This document shows, one piece after another, positions 56,521-64,000 of a stretch of DNA of 64,000 bases (positions are counted from its first letter, which is position 1; every line of letters starts with the position of its first letter). The stretch lies in the NCBI RefSeq assembly GCF_000253295.1, contig NC_015717.1, positions 496,001 to 560,000 of the forward strand. Direction: 5' to 3'. Below the pieces are notes generated by a model. The model did no database searches and was not told where the DNA came from. It was given only the letters and a program-made list of their open reading frames with translations. A program made the translations under genes and the position numbers. Origin of the DNA: Hyphomicrobium sp. MC1 (GTDB taxonomy: Bacteria; Pseudomonadota; Alphaproteobacteria; Rhizobiales; Hyphomicrobiaceae).

Positions 56521-59058
56521 TTACGCTGCGCGCGTGCCGCCCGCCAGTCTCTCCGTGCTGCCGCCGGAGCCGCCTGCGGCGCCGTCCGTCGTCTGAGCGA
56601 TCGGTTCTTCCGGGATGCGAACCATGACGCGCGTACCACGGCCTTCTTCCGATGTGATTTCGATGGTGCCGCCGTGAAGTTCTACGAGGCTTTTGGCGAT
56701 TGAAAGGCCGAGACCGGCGCCCCGGTGCTCGGAACCGCGGCTGCGGCTTTCGAAGCGCTGGAAGACCCGGCCGATCTGGTCCTTCGGGATGCCGATGCCG
56801 TCATCCTCGACGCGGAAATTGATCATGCCGTTTTCACGCCAGCAGGCGAGGCGGACCGTGCCGTTGACTTTCGAGAAGCCGACGGCGTTTGACAGAAGAT
56901 TGTAGAGGACCTGACGCATGCGGGCTTCGTCCACCATGATTTCGGTGACGTCGTCGGCGACCGCAATGTCAATGGTGAGGCGAGAGCGGACGGCGCGTTC
57001 GCGAATGCCGAGGATCGCTGCGTCGATGATGGCGCGGACGCCGGCCGGCGCGAGCTTCAGTTCCAAGCCGCCCGCTTCGATCGTGGTCAGGTCGAGAATG
57101 TCGTCGATGATCGCGAGCAGCGTTTTTGACGACGACATGATGTCGGCGAGGTATTCGCGCTGCTTGGCGTTGAGGGCGCCGAAGATCGGGCTCGCGAGCA
57201 TATCTGAGAAGCCGATGATCGTGTTGAGCGGAGTTCTTAGCTCATACGAGATGTGACCGATGAAATTCGTTTTGAGGCGGTCGGCGGCGATGAGCGCTTC
57301 GTTGCGTTCGACGAGAGCACGTTCGGCGCGCTTGGCATCGGTGACGTCGGCGAATGTCAGAAGCGTGGCGCCATCCGGCAGAGGCATGAGCGCGTAGTCA
57401 ATGACGAAGTGATCGGTGCGATCCATCTGGCCTGAGAACGTCTCGCGCTCGTCCTGGAAGGCGGTGACGGCGCGCCCGATACGCAGCCACGTGCCGGCAT
57501 CGGGAAAGAGCGATTGGACGGCGGCGATGATCTCGCCGATGTGCGGCAATTCATTCAGTTTGCGCGGCGGGATCTGCCAGATGTCGCAGAACGCGCGATT
57601 GAAGAGCTTCAGGCGTCCGTCGGTGCCGAACACAGCGACGCCTTCTTTCAACGCATCAAGCGTTTCGCGCTGGACGTCGATGAAGGCGTTATATCGGCTT
57701 TCGAGTGCGATGCGGTCGGTTTCGTCGGAGAAAAGGTAGGTCACTCCGCCGTCTGCGCGCTGTTCGGCGATGACCTTCACAATGCGGCCGTCGGTCAGGT
57801 GCCAGACATCTTCGAGCGGCGTGCCGGTGCGCGAGGTAGCAAGCACCTGCACTTTCCAATCGCGGTGGCTGACGACGGGCGGCAGAGCGCCGATTTCGCG
57901 CAGGCGATCGAGAATGTCGCTATCGGTCGGGCGGGTGGCCAGCCAGTCCGGGTCGAGCGACCAAAGATTTGCGAAAGCCGTATTGTGGAAGACGAGCTTC
58001 TGATCGCGGTCGAAGATTGCGACCGCCGTCTCGACGCGGTCGAGAGTGCGATCGTAGGCGGCAACCTGGCGGTCGAGTTCACCTTGCGCGGTTTCGATGT
58101 CGGTTACGTCGACGGCGGCGCCAGCGGTCATGCCATCGACCGGCAGGATGACGATATCGTGCGGCTTGCGCTGGCCGCCCGCGATCAAGTGCACGCGGGA
58201 CTTATAGCTGTCGCCGGATGCAACAGTCTTTGCGATCTGGCGGCGTTGGCGCGTTTCGAGCAACTCGATCTGACGTTCGAGAACTTCAAGCTCGCTATCG
58301 GCTTCGACGGCCTTGACGTAGGCAGAGTTGACCCACACCAGACGGCCTGCCGTATCGCGAAGCCAAACCGGCATCGGCAGCGTTTCGAGCAGAGCGCGGC
58401 TTGAGCGGATGTCGCGCGCCAGCGCGTCGTGCTGTTCGTCGATGCGGGCGATCTGGGCTTTGTAGGTCGATACGTCTTTGAAGCGGAGCACTGCGCGGCC
58501 GCCGGCGGCGCGGCCTTCGGCTTCGAGCGTGCCGCCTGCGATCGTCTTTAAGATGATGTTGAACGACCGGCCGTTGGTGAACAGCTTGTCGAGCGCGGCC
58601 TTGAGCGTGTCGGCGGATGGTGCTTCCAGCCATTGGCCAAAACGCAGGATCTCGGCGTGCTGATCAGGAAGGCCGGGGATGCCGGTGAGCGTGTGCGAGA
58701 CGATGCGGACGGCCTGTCCCTGCTCCCAGAAGATCAAGACCTGGGGCTCGGCGCGAATGATGGCGTCGGCAGCAGCAAGGTTGCGGCGGAGGTGCTGGCT
58801 TTCGGTTTTGGCCTTTCGTGCCTCTTTCCGCGCCACGCTCGCCATGTGCCAGACGATGAGGGCGGCGATGAACACCGCGCCGGCGACAAGGCCGCCAACA
58901 GCGAGTTGGCGAAAATCAAACGACGCTACAGTGGCGCTGCGAGCGCCCACGAGTACGGTCAACAGGGTGGCAACCAAACCCATCGCCGCCGCCAGCAGCA
59001 GCGCGAGCTGGAGCTTGGTTCTCAATCGTCGGCCGGATGGTGGAGTCGTCGGCATCAT
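56521..59058 (-). CDS. divL: DivL-like tyrosine-type pseudo-histidine kinase
   Basis: This 845-residue membrane protein has two N-terminal hydrophobic helices (about 15-40 and 45-70), a long region of PAS domains, then HisKA and HATPase. The phosphoacceptor box reads GHISYELRTPL with tyrosine (codon TAT, residue 605) in place of histidine, the hallmark of DivL of Caulobacter (Y550). The ATPase is intact (NLLSNA, EDDGIGIP, RGAGLGLSI). DivL controls the CckA phosphorelay and asymmetric cell cycle by binding DivK. The neighbours ahcY and tsaE fit the known alphaproteobacterial locus. A kinase with altered chemistry cannot be excluded. Confidence 0.82.
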   Translation of the reverse strand: MMPTTPPSGRRLRTKLQLALLLAAAMGLVATLLTVLVGARSATVASFDFRQLAVGGLVAGAVFIAALIVWHMASVARKEARKAKTESQHLRRNLAAADAIIRAEPQVLIFWEQGQAVRIVSHTLTGIPGLPDQHAEILRFGQWLEAPSADTLKAALDKLFTNGRSFNIILKTIAGGTLEAEGRAAGGRAVLRFKDVSTYKAQIARIDEQHDALARDIRSSRALLETLPMPVWLRDTAGRLVWVNSAYVKAVEADSELEVLERQIELLETRQRRQIAKTVASGDSYKSRVHLIAGGQRKPHDIVILPVDGMTAGAAVDVTDIETAQGELDRQVAAYDRTLDRVETAVAIFDRDQKLVFHNTAFANLWSLDPDWLATRPTDSDILDRLREIGALPPVVSHRDWKVQVLATSRTGTPLEDVWHLTDGRIVKVIAEQRADGGVTYLFSDETDRIALESRYNAFIDVQRETLDALKEGVAVFGTDGRLKLFNRAFCDIWQIPPRKLNELPHIGEIIAAVQSLFPDAGTWLRIGRAVTAFQDERETFSGQMDRTDHFVIDYALMPLPDGATLLTFADVTDAKRAERALVERNEALIAADRLKTNFIGHISYELRTPLNTIIGFSDMLASPIFGALNAKQREYLADIMSSSKTLLAIIDDILDLTTIEAGGLELKLAPAGVRAIIDAAILGIRERAVRSRLTIDIAVADDVTEIMVDEARMRQVLYNLLSNAVGFSKVNGTVRLACWRENGMINFRVEDDGIGIPKDQIGRVFQRFESRSRGSEHRGAGLGLSIAKSLVELHGGTIEITSEEGRGTRVMVRIPEEPIAQTTDGAAGGSGGSTERLAGGTRAA

Positions 59059-59190
59059 ATTCCATTGCGCATAAAAGCTGGCGATCCGTCAGGTGCAGAC
59101 GCGCCTATGCAATCCGAGTCTCGCGACGCGAATCACTTTCAGTATGGGGCTCTAGGGGAACGGCCGCCACCGCGGGAGCGTGCACAAATT

Positions 59191-59227
59191 GAAACGGCGC
59201 CAGAGTGTTTCCCTGGCGCCGCGTTTC
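59191..59227 (-). terminator. intrinsic terminator of ahcY
   Basis: CGGCGCCAG / CTGGCGCCG, a 9-bp stem with loop AGTGTTTCC, has GAAA and TTTC arms further out. On the minus strand it is followed by TTTCAATTTG. It starts 28 bases beyond the ahcY stop. Confidence 0.8.
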
Positions 59228-59254
59228 TCGTCTTTTTGTCGGTCTGAAACGATC

Positions 59255-60664
59255 TCAGTACCGATAATGGTCGGGCTTGAACGGGCCTTCCGGCTTGACC
59301 CCGATGTAAGCTGCCTGATCCGGGCGAAGCTTCGTCAGGTTGGCGCCAATCTTGGCGAGATGCAGCATCGCGACCTTCTCGTCGAGGTGCTTCGGCAACG
59401 TATAGACTTCCTTCTTATACTTGCCTTCGTTCGTGAATAGCTCGATCTGCGCCAGCGTCTGGTTCGTGAACGACGCCGACATGACGAACGAGGGGTGACC
59501 CATGGCGTTGCCAAGGTTCACAAGGCGGCCTTCCGACAACAGGATGATGCGACGGCCGGTCGGGAACTCGATCTCGTCGACCTGTGGCTTGATGTTGGTC
59601 CACTTGAGGTTCTTGAGACCGGCGACCTGAATTTCGTTATCGAAGTGGCCGATGTTGCAGACGATCGCCCGGTCCTTCATGGCACGCATGTGCTCGACCG
59701 TGATGATGTCCTTGTTGCCGGTGGCGGTGACGAAGATGTCCGCGCGCGGGGCGGCGTCTTCCATCGTCACGACTTCGTAGCCTTCCATCGAGGCCTGAAG
59801 CGCGCAGATCGGATCGACTTCTGAGACCATCACGCGACAACCGGCGTTGCGCAGCGAAGCCGCCGAACCTTTGCCGACGTCGCCGAAGCCAGCAACCATC
59901 GCGACCTTGCCGGCCATCATGACGTCCGTGCCACGGCGGATACCGTCGACGAGGCTTTCACGGCAGCCGTAGAGGTTGTCGAACTTCGACTTGGTGACCG
60001 AGTCGTTGACGTTGATCGCGGGCCACAGCAATTTGCCTGCCTTCTGCATGTCGTAGAGACGATGCACGCCGGTGGTCGTTTCTTCCGACACGCCCTTGAT
60101 GCTTTTTGCGATCTCGGCGAAGTAACCCTTGGGCTTTTCCTTCAACTGCTTCTTGAGCAGTGCGAAGAAGACTTCCTCTTCCTCGGAGCCGGGCTTGTCG
60201 AGAAACGCGGTGTCGCCGTTCTCGGCGCGCAGACCGAGGTGGACGTACATCGTGGCGTCGCCACCATCATCGAGGATCATGTTCGGATGGCCGCCGCCGT
60301 GCCAATCGAACAGTTTTGCGGTGTAGTCCCAGTAATCCTTCAACGTCTCGCCCTTGATGGCAAAGACGGGGATGCCGGCTGCTGCGATGGCTGCGGCGGC
60401 GTGGTCCTGGGTCGAATAGATGTTGCAGGACACCCAGCGGATGTCGGCGCCGAGGGCGGCAAGGGTCTCGATCAGCACGGCTGTCTGGATCGTCATATGC
60501 AACGATCCGGCAATGCGCGCGCCCTTCAGCGGCTTTGCAGCGCCATATTCCTCACGGGTCGCCATGAGGCCCGGCATCTCGGTCTCGGCGATGGCGATTT
60601 CCTTGCGCCCCCACTCGGCGAGGCCGAGATCCTTGACGATGTAATCGGAAAATTTCGTGCTCAT
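59255..60664 (-). CDS. ahcY: adenosylhomocysteinase
   Basis: This 469-residue enzyme splits S-adenosylhomocysteine to adenosine and homocysteine, recycling SAM-dependent methylation products. NAD is bound by VAGFGDVGKGSAASLR; the substrate site contains VNDSVTKSKFDN, and the C-terminus is KPDHYRY. ATG 60664 is chosen as the normal start; the longer frame lacks similarity. The leader upstream showed no SAH or SAM riboswitch that I could recognise. Confidence 0.97.
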   Translation of the reverse strand: MSTKFSDYIVKDLGLAEWGRKEIAIAETEMPGLMATREEYGAAKPLKGARIAGSLHMTIQTAVLIETLAALGADIRWVSCNIYSTQDHAAAAIAAAGIPVFAIKGETLKDYWDYTAKLFDWHGGGHPNMILDDGGDATMYVHLGLRAENGDTAFLDKPGSEEEEVFFALLKKQLKEKPKGYFAEIAKSIKGVSEETTTGVHRLYDMQKAGKLLWPAINVNDSVTKSKFDNLYGCRESLVDGIRRGTDVMMAGKVAMVAGFGDVGKGSAASLRNAGCRVMVSEVDPICALQASMEGYEVVTMEDAAPRADIFVTATGNKDIITVEHMRAMKDRAIVCNIGHFDNEIQVAGLKNLKWTNIKPQVDEIEFPTGRRIILLSEGRLVNLGNAMGHPSFVMSASFTNQTLAQIELFTNEGKYKKEVYTLPKHLDEKVAMLHLAKIGANLTKLRPDQAAYIGVKPEGPFKPDHYRY

Positions 60665-61038
60665 GCGGCTCAGTTCCTCATAGATGCACCGTGACCTGCA
60701 CCGCGTCGGCGCAGACAGCGCGCGTTCCATGCTCCCGTACCGGGTTGCATGCCGTCTTGGACTTTCCCGGGTTGCTATAGCGAACTCACCCTCGCCGCGC
60801 AATAACATATAAACAAGTCTTTATGTCTTTTCCGCGCCGCGCGCCCCGGGGGTGACGGACCCACCAAGATTTTCTGGTAAATGAAGTCTTGTATTTCTAA
60901 ATACAATTGGTTTTTTATTTAAACTTCTTAAGTAATTTCGTGTTAATCTCATAAATAATTAAAAATTAGCGCATTAATTTCCTATAAATCTATCCGCCCG
61001 CAATGTGACGCCCAAGTATATTTCCGTGGAGGCGGATA
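60665..61038. other. divergent intergenic region with AT-rich block and palindrome
   Basis: This gap of 374 bases separates ahcY and the vWA gene. The ahcY-proximal part is GC-rich. From about 60880 to 60975 the sequence is strongly AT-rich, very unlike its surroundings. It includes the inverted repeat TTGTATTT-CT-AAATACAA (60889-60906), a plausible operator. No gene is seen. Confidence 0.5.
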
Positions 61039-62478
61039 ATGAAGTGCGCGTTGGTATGGCGTAGTGCACTGAACTCGGGGCGCAGCGTCTGGGCGGTCTT
61101 GGCAAGCAGGAAGCGGTGGGCCGCACTCGGTTCCGATGAGCGCGGAAGCGTCGCGATCATCTTCGGACTTACGATTTTCGTTCTTTTTGCAATGATCGGC
61201 TTGGCTGTCGATTACGCGCGTTTCGTCAACGCACGTTCGCAGACGATTGCCGCGACGGACGCAGCCGTGCTCGCCGGAGCGCGGGCTTTGCAATCAAATG
61301 GGGGCGATCAGGCGGCTGCTGTTCAGGTCGCGGAGACGTATTATCAGCAGGGTGTCAAAAGCCGCATCAAGGTGGTTCCACTGTCCGACAATATCAATTT
61401 CTTCGTGTCCGACAACGGCACGGCGATGTCGACGACGGGCAATGCGCGGATCTCGACACCATTCATGCACTTGGCATTTGGGTTGGGTGGAACCGAGTCG
61501 TCGACTTTGCCCCTACTTCGCGCGGACGGATCGGACTATTCGAAAGCTGTGTTGGCTGTGGGCGGCAATGGCGAGCAGAGTCTCGAAGTCAGCTTGATGC
61601 TGGACATCACGGGCTCTATGGCCGGTCAAAAGCTGACGGATATGAAGGCAGCCGCAAGCGATCTTGTGAACATTGTCGTTTGGCAGGATCAGAGCCAATA
61701 CACGTCGAAGATCGCGATCGTGCCGTTCGCTTACGACGTTCGTCCGCCGAGTTCGATATTGAAGAATATCAGAGGAGTTGGCAGCAGCACCAACACCACC
61801 CAGAAAATTAGCGGGACGACCTACAATTTGTCGGACTGCGTCGTCGAGCGTGCAGGAAGCGAGGCCTATACCGACACAGCTCCCGGAGCAGGCAAATACC
61901 TCATGGGACATTACGTTAAAAAGACTAACAACAAGGTCAATTGCGACGTGCCTGCGGCAGCCGAATTGTTGCCGTTGACCAGCGATAAGTCGGCGTTGTT
62001 GACAAAGATCAGCAACCTTTCGACAGCGGGCAGCACGGCAGGCCATCTTGGCACGGCGTGGGCGTGGTATTTGCTTTCTCCGAACTGGGGAAGCCTATGG
62101 TCGTCTACAAGCCGGCCAGCCGCGTATGGAACCGAAAAGCTCAAAAAAATCGCTGTGCTCATGACAGATGGTGAGTACAACACTCAATACACGTCGCAAG
62201 GCATTCCCGACGGTTCGTCATCTCTTACGAAGTGCCCTAACGCAGCGAACGGCGTTTGTTCGAGTGCTCAGGCAGTGTCACTTTGCAAAGGTATGAAGGC
62301 GAAGGGTATCGAAGTTTACACGGTCGGTTTTCAATTGGACAATCAAACGGCGGTCGACACGCTTTCAACGTGCGCCACCGACGCCAATCACTTCTACAAC
62401 TCATCGACGGGCGATGCGCTCAAGGCTGCGTTCCGCGATATCGCGCTGAAAATTTCGACCCTTTACCTCTCGCAATAA
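61039..62478 (+). CDS. TadG-like pilus-associated protein with vWA domain
   Basis: This 479-residue protein has the TadE/TadG start ERGSVAIIFGLTIFVLFAM (membrane helix about 37-60), then DYARFVNARSQTIAATDAAVLAGAR, the family signature. The extracytoplasmic part contains a von Willebrand A domain with metal-site LMLDITGSM (D189) and TDGEYN. Such proteins are assembly factors or surface components of Flp/Tad pili and adhesion systems. No other tad genes are nearby, so it may be a solitary adhesin-like paralogue. GGAGG lies shortly before the start. Confidence 0.85.
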   Translation: MKCALVWRSALNSGRSVWAVLASRKRWAALGSDERGSVAIIFGLTIFVLFAMIGLAVDYARFVNARSQTIAATDAAVLAGARALQSNGGDQAAAVQVAETYYQQGVKSRIKVVPLSDNINFFVSDNGTAMSTTGNARISTPFMHLAFGLGGTESSTLPLLRADGSDYSKAVLAVGGNGEQSLEVSLMLDITGSMAGQKLTDMKAAASDLVNIVVWQDQSQYTSKIAIVPFAYDVRPPSSILKNIRGVGSSTNTTQKISGTTYNLSDCVVERAGSEAYTDTAPGAGKYLMGHYVKKTNNKVNCDVPAAAELLPLTSDKSALLTKISNLSTAGSTAGHLGTAWAWYLLSPNWGSLWSSTSRPAAYGTEKLKKIAVLMTDGEYNTQYTSQGIPDGSSSLTKCPNAANGVCSSAQAVSLCKGMKAKGIEVYTVGFQLDNQTAVDTLSTCATDANHFYNSSTGDALKAAFRDIALKISTLYLSQ

Positions 62479-62501
62479 CGGGCGAGACATCGGGCACTGC
62501 A

Positions 62502-62533
62502 AAAAAAGGGAACGCCCAGGCGTTCCCTTTTTT
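62502..62533 (+). terminator. intrinsic terminator
   Basis: GGGAACGCC / GGCGTTCCC is flanked by A-tract and T-tract arms (62501-62507, 62528-62533). It lies 24 bases after the vWA gene stop and ends it; because the arms are symmetric, it also faces the convergent HPr gene. Confidence 0.88.
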
Positions 62534-62579
62534 GTTTGTGCTTGGTTAGTCCGCTTCGCGAAACCAGCCGCCATGTGGA

Positions 62580-62885
62580 TCAAGCGTCGCCGATGCATTC
62601 TTCGTCGAAACCGGCTTCGACGAGGTGGACCAAGGCCTGAAGCGCTTCCGGTCCTTGCGGGCCTTCGGCGACGATGTGCAACTCAGATCCGGGTCCAGCG
62701 GCAAGCATCATCAGGCCCATGATGGACGTGCCTCCGACTGAATTGCCGTGATGGGTAACCGTGACAGCGGCGTCGAAGCTTTCCGCCAGCTTCACGAATT
62801 TTGCCGACGCGCGGGCGTGCAAGCCTTTGACGTTGCGGATGATGACTATGGCTTCCGGTTTCAGGCTATTGGCCAGTTCGGGCAT
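62580..62885 (-). CDS. HPr family phosphocarrier protein
   Basis: This 101-residue HPr has the phosphorylatable H23 in GLHARASAKF and a regulatory-serine region GGTSIMGLMMLAA (S54), the target of HprK. It relays phosphate from enzyme I to EIIA proteins. The setting (EIIA-Man, hprK, ChvG) is that of the alphaproteobacterial regulatory PTS, not of sugar uptake. It is 9 bases after EIIA. Confidence 0.93.
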   Translation of the reverse strand: MPELANSLKPEAIVIIRNVKGLHARASAKFVKLAESFDAAVTVTHHGNSVGGTSIMGLMMLAAGPGSELHIVAEGPQGPEALQALVHLVEAGFDEECIGDA

Positions 62886-62894
62886 CGCTCGCTC

Positions 62895-63296
62895 TTAACC
62901 GCCAGAGAGTTCTTGGCTCGCAACTTTGATGTATTTCTTGCCGGCGTCGCGGGCCATAATGACAGCTTGGTCAAGAGGTGTCTCGGCGCGAATGCTCGCA
63001 AGCTTCACAAGGATCGGCAGGCTTATGCCGGCGATCACTTCGGCCTTCGTCTCATCCATCACCGAGATGGCAAGATTAGAAGGCGTTCCGCCAAACATAT
63101 CCGTCAGGATGATGACGCCTTTGCCGTTATCGACGCTCTGCACGGCATTCAGAATTTCGAGACGACGCGCTTCCATGTCGTCGTCCGGTCCGATCGCGAT
63201 CGTTTCGAGCGCTTCTTGTTTTCCGACGACGTGCTCAAGCGCATTGCGAAATTCTTGCGCAAGCCCGCCATGCGTGACGATGACAAGTCCGATCAT
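62895..63296 (-). CDS. PTS EIIA, mannose family
   Basis: This 133-residue domain has the phosphorylated H9 in IVTHGGLA, then LTDMFGGTPSN and ISLPILVKL. As no EIIB or EIIC genes are present, it is a regulatory EIIA-Man (PtsM-like) that senses the PTS phosphorylation state. It lies between hprK and the HPr gene. Confidence 0.93.
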   Translation of the reverse strand: MIGLVIVTHGGLAQEFRNALEHVVGKQEALETIAIGPDDDMEARRLEILNAVQSVDNGKGVIILTDMFGGTPSNLAISVMDETKAEVIAGISLPILVKLASIRAETPLDQAVIMARDAGKKYIKVASQELSGG

Positions 63297-63412
63297 GTGC
63301 GACGGGCCATTTCAGTACCATTCAGCGGAGCCGATTGTAGCTTCGCCGTTTGGCGCGGAAAGTGGCAAGTGTTTGCCGTCGGTGCAAGAGGTTTCTGGAT
63401 CGACATCGAACC

Positions 63413-63898
63413 TTACGGCGCAAAACGTGACCGGGGCGCCATCGTGATTGCTGTCACAAGCTTAAGGGCGCTCGAACTCTCAAATGGATATAGGTGGAGG
63501 AGCGGAATTTCGAGCCCTAAAATGCGGATTTCGGGCCAAGGATCAGGATATCTCTCGATGCTGCCGTCGCTGACGAGGTCTGCGACGAGGACGAGATTTG
63601 CTTGCGCGATGGCGTCAACCTCCAGGATGCCGAGGCCGCGCACTTCAAGTTTACCGCGTAGGGGCGCGGGCGCACTGGCGACGATGTCAGGGCCTTGCTG
63701 CTTTAGTAGGACCTGGTCGTCGGCGACGAGCTTTACGGTGTCGCGAATGAGGCCGGAGATGCCGAGCCCGAGGCAGCGGAACGCGAGGTCGGACTTTCCG
63801 GCCCTGGATGCTCCGCGAATGAGCGCGGCGCGGCTGCCGAGGGCGATCGCTGTGCCGTGAACGCGCTCAACTTCGCCAGACAAGCCCGACTCCAACAA
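63413..63898 (-). CDS. hprK: HPr kinase/phosphorylase, short alphaproteobacterial form
   Basis: This 161-residue protein corresponds to the catalytic C-terminal domain only, the usual form in alphaproteobacteria; the N-terminal domain of Firmicutes HprK is missing. The P-loop is GASRAGKS (29-36). LVADDQVLL and VRGLGILEVDAI follow. It phosphorylates HPr on serine. The start is uncertain: TTG 63898 is the longest and overlaps the ChvG-like gene by 32 bases; the next TTG is 63883. No ATG is available. Confidence 0.9.
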   Translation of the reverse strand: MLESGLSGEVERVHGTAIALGSRAALIRGASRAGKSDLAFRCLGLGISGLIRDTVKLVADDQVLLKQQGPDIVASAPAPLRGKLEVRGLGILEVDAIAQANLVLVADLVSDGSIERYPDPWPEIRILGLEIPLLHLYPFESSSALKLVTAITMAPRSRFAP

Positions 63899-64000
63899 TG
63901 GGAGATAGCGGGAGGCGAACGGTAAAGCGCGCGCCCTTACGCAACTGAGGGTCGTCCTTGCTGCGGTTCTCGGCGAAGATTTCGCCGTTATGGCTGGCGA
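63867..64000 (-). CDS. ChvG-like sensor histidine kinase, C-terminus (5' part outside window)
   Basis: The last 44 codons of a minus-strand gene read SHNGEIFAENRSKDDP then LRKGARFTVRLPL, the final ATPase-domain strand of a histidine kinase. The stop at 63867-63869 lies within hprK. In alphaproteobacteria chvG is followed by hprK and ptsM, so ChvG is the natural identification. It senses acid and envelope stress with ChvI. Confidence 0.8.
   Translation of the reverse strand, partial: ASHNGEIFAENRSKDDPQLRKGARFTVRLPLSPIVGVGLVWRS

Noticed and set aside
60665..60800. SAM/SAH riboswitch in the ahcY leader
   Set aside because: I looked for the SAH and SAM-II core sequences and did not find a convincing match.

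Overview
The window reads as chromosome of an alphaproteobacterium of the order Hyphomicrobiales (Rhizobiales), most likely Hyphomicrobium or a close methylotrophic relative. The evidence is alphaproteobacterial gene order (aroA-cmk ... rpsA-sppA-ihfB; trpF-trpB-trpA-accD-folC; hprK beside chvG), a DivL-type pseudo-histidine kinase, a pqqA precursor gene, a FYDLN-acid protein, a DUF1150 gene beside hsp20, a REP palindrome of the Hyphomicrobiales type and GC-rich codon usage. The genus is inference; the order is well supported.

Region 1 (1-6.0 kb) is an accessory operon. The tail of a sensor histidine kinase precedes a GTAAGC direct repeat with an 11-bp period, which looks like a response-regulator site. 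Four overlapping genes follow (thermostable-hemolysin-family protein, acyl-CoA-ligase-like enzyme, haem-oxygenase-like diiron enzyme, SDR), then an exported TPR-like protein, a methyltransferase and a tiny lipoprotein. It looks like a small fatty-acid-derived metabolite or lipid pathway of unknown product.

Region 2 (6793-17189) is a 10.4-kb integrative island in the 3' end of tRNA-Leu(CAG). It is bounded by an exact 19-bp direct repeat, with a tyrosine recombinase next to the tRNA. Inside are a candidate PolA/single-subunit-RNAP-like palm protein with a Cys/His partner, an unknown protein behind a TGGACAG operator array, a serine resolvase with a res-like site, and a three-gene module (MerR-like HTH, Eco57I-type N6-adenine methyltransferase, PD-(D/E)XK nuclease candidate). 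That module is the best candidate in the window for an undescribed restriction or defence system.

Region 3 (17.4-25.7 kb) is core chromosome: an NDUFA9-like reductase, hsp20 with a clear heat-shock promoter, DUF1150, a secreted protein, an orphan pqqA with its own terminator, ABC-F uup, cstA-ybdD, tRNA-Ala(GGC) and a FYDLN-acid protein.

Region 4 (25.9-43.6 kb) is metabolic and translational core: aroA-cmk, a complete pyruvate dehydrogenase operon (aceE-aceF-lpd) placed between cmk and rpsA, then rpsA, sppA, ihfB, lapA-like, trpFBA, accD and folC.

Region 5 (43.9-47.0 kb) is an aldehyde-dehydrogenase operon with two DUF779 proteins and a cysteine hydrolase.

Region 6 (47.1-60.7 kb, minus strand) is trxA, addA, addB, a MurU-like uridylyltransferase, a TsaE-AmgK fusion, a DivL-like pseudokinase and ahcY.

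Region 7 (61.0-64.0 kb) is a Tad-pilus-like vWA protein, then the regulatory PTS genes HPr, EIIA-Man and hprK and the 3' end of a ChvG-like kinase.
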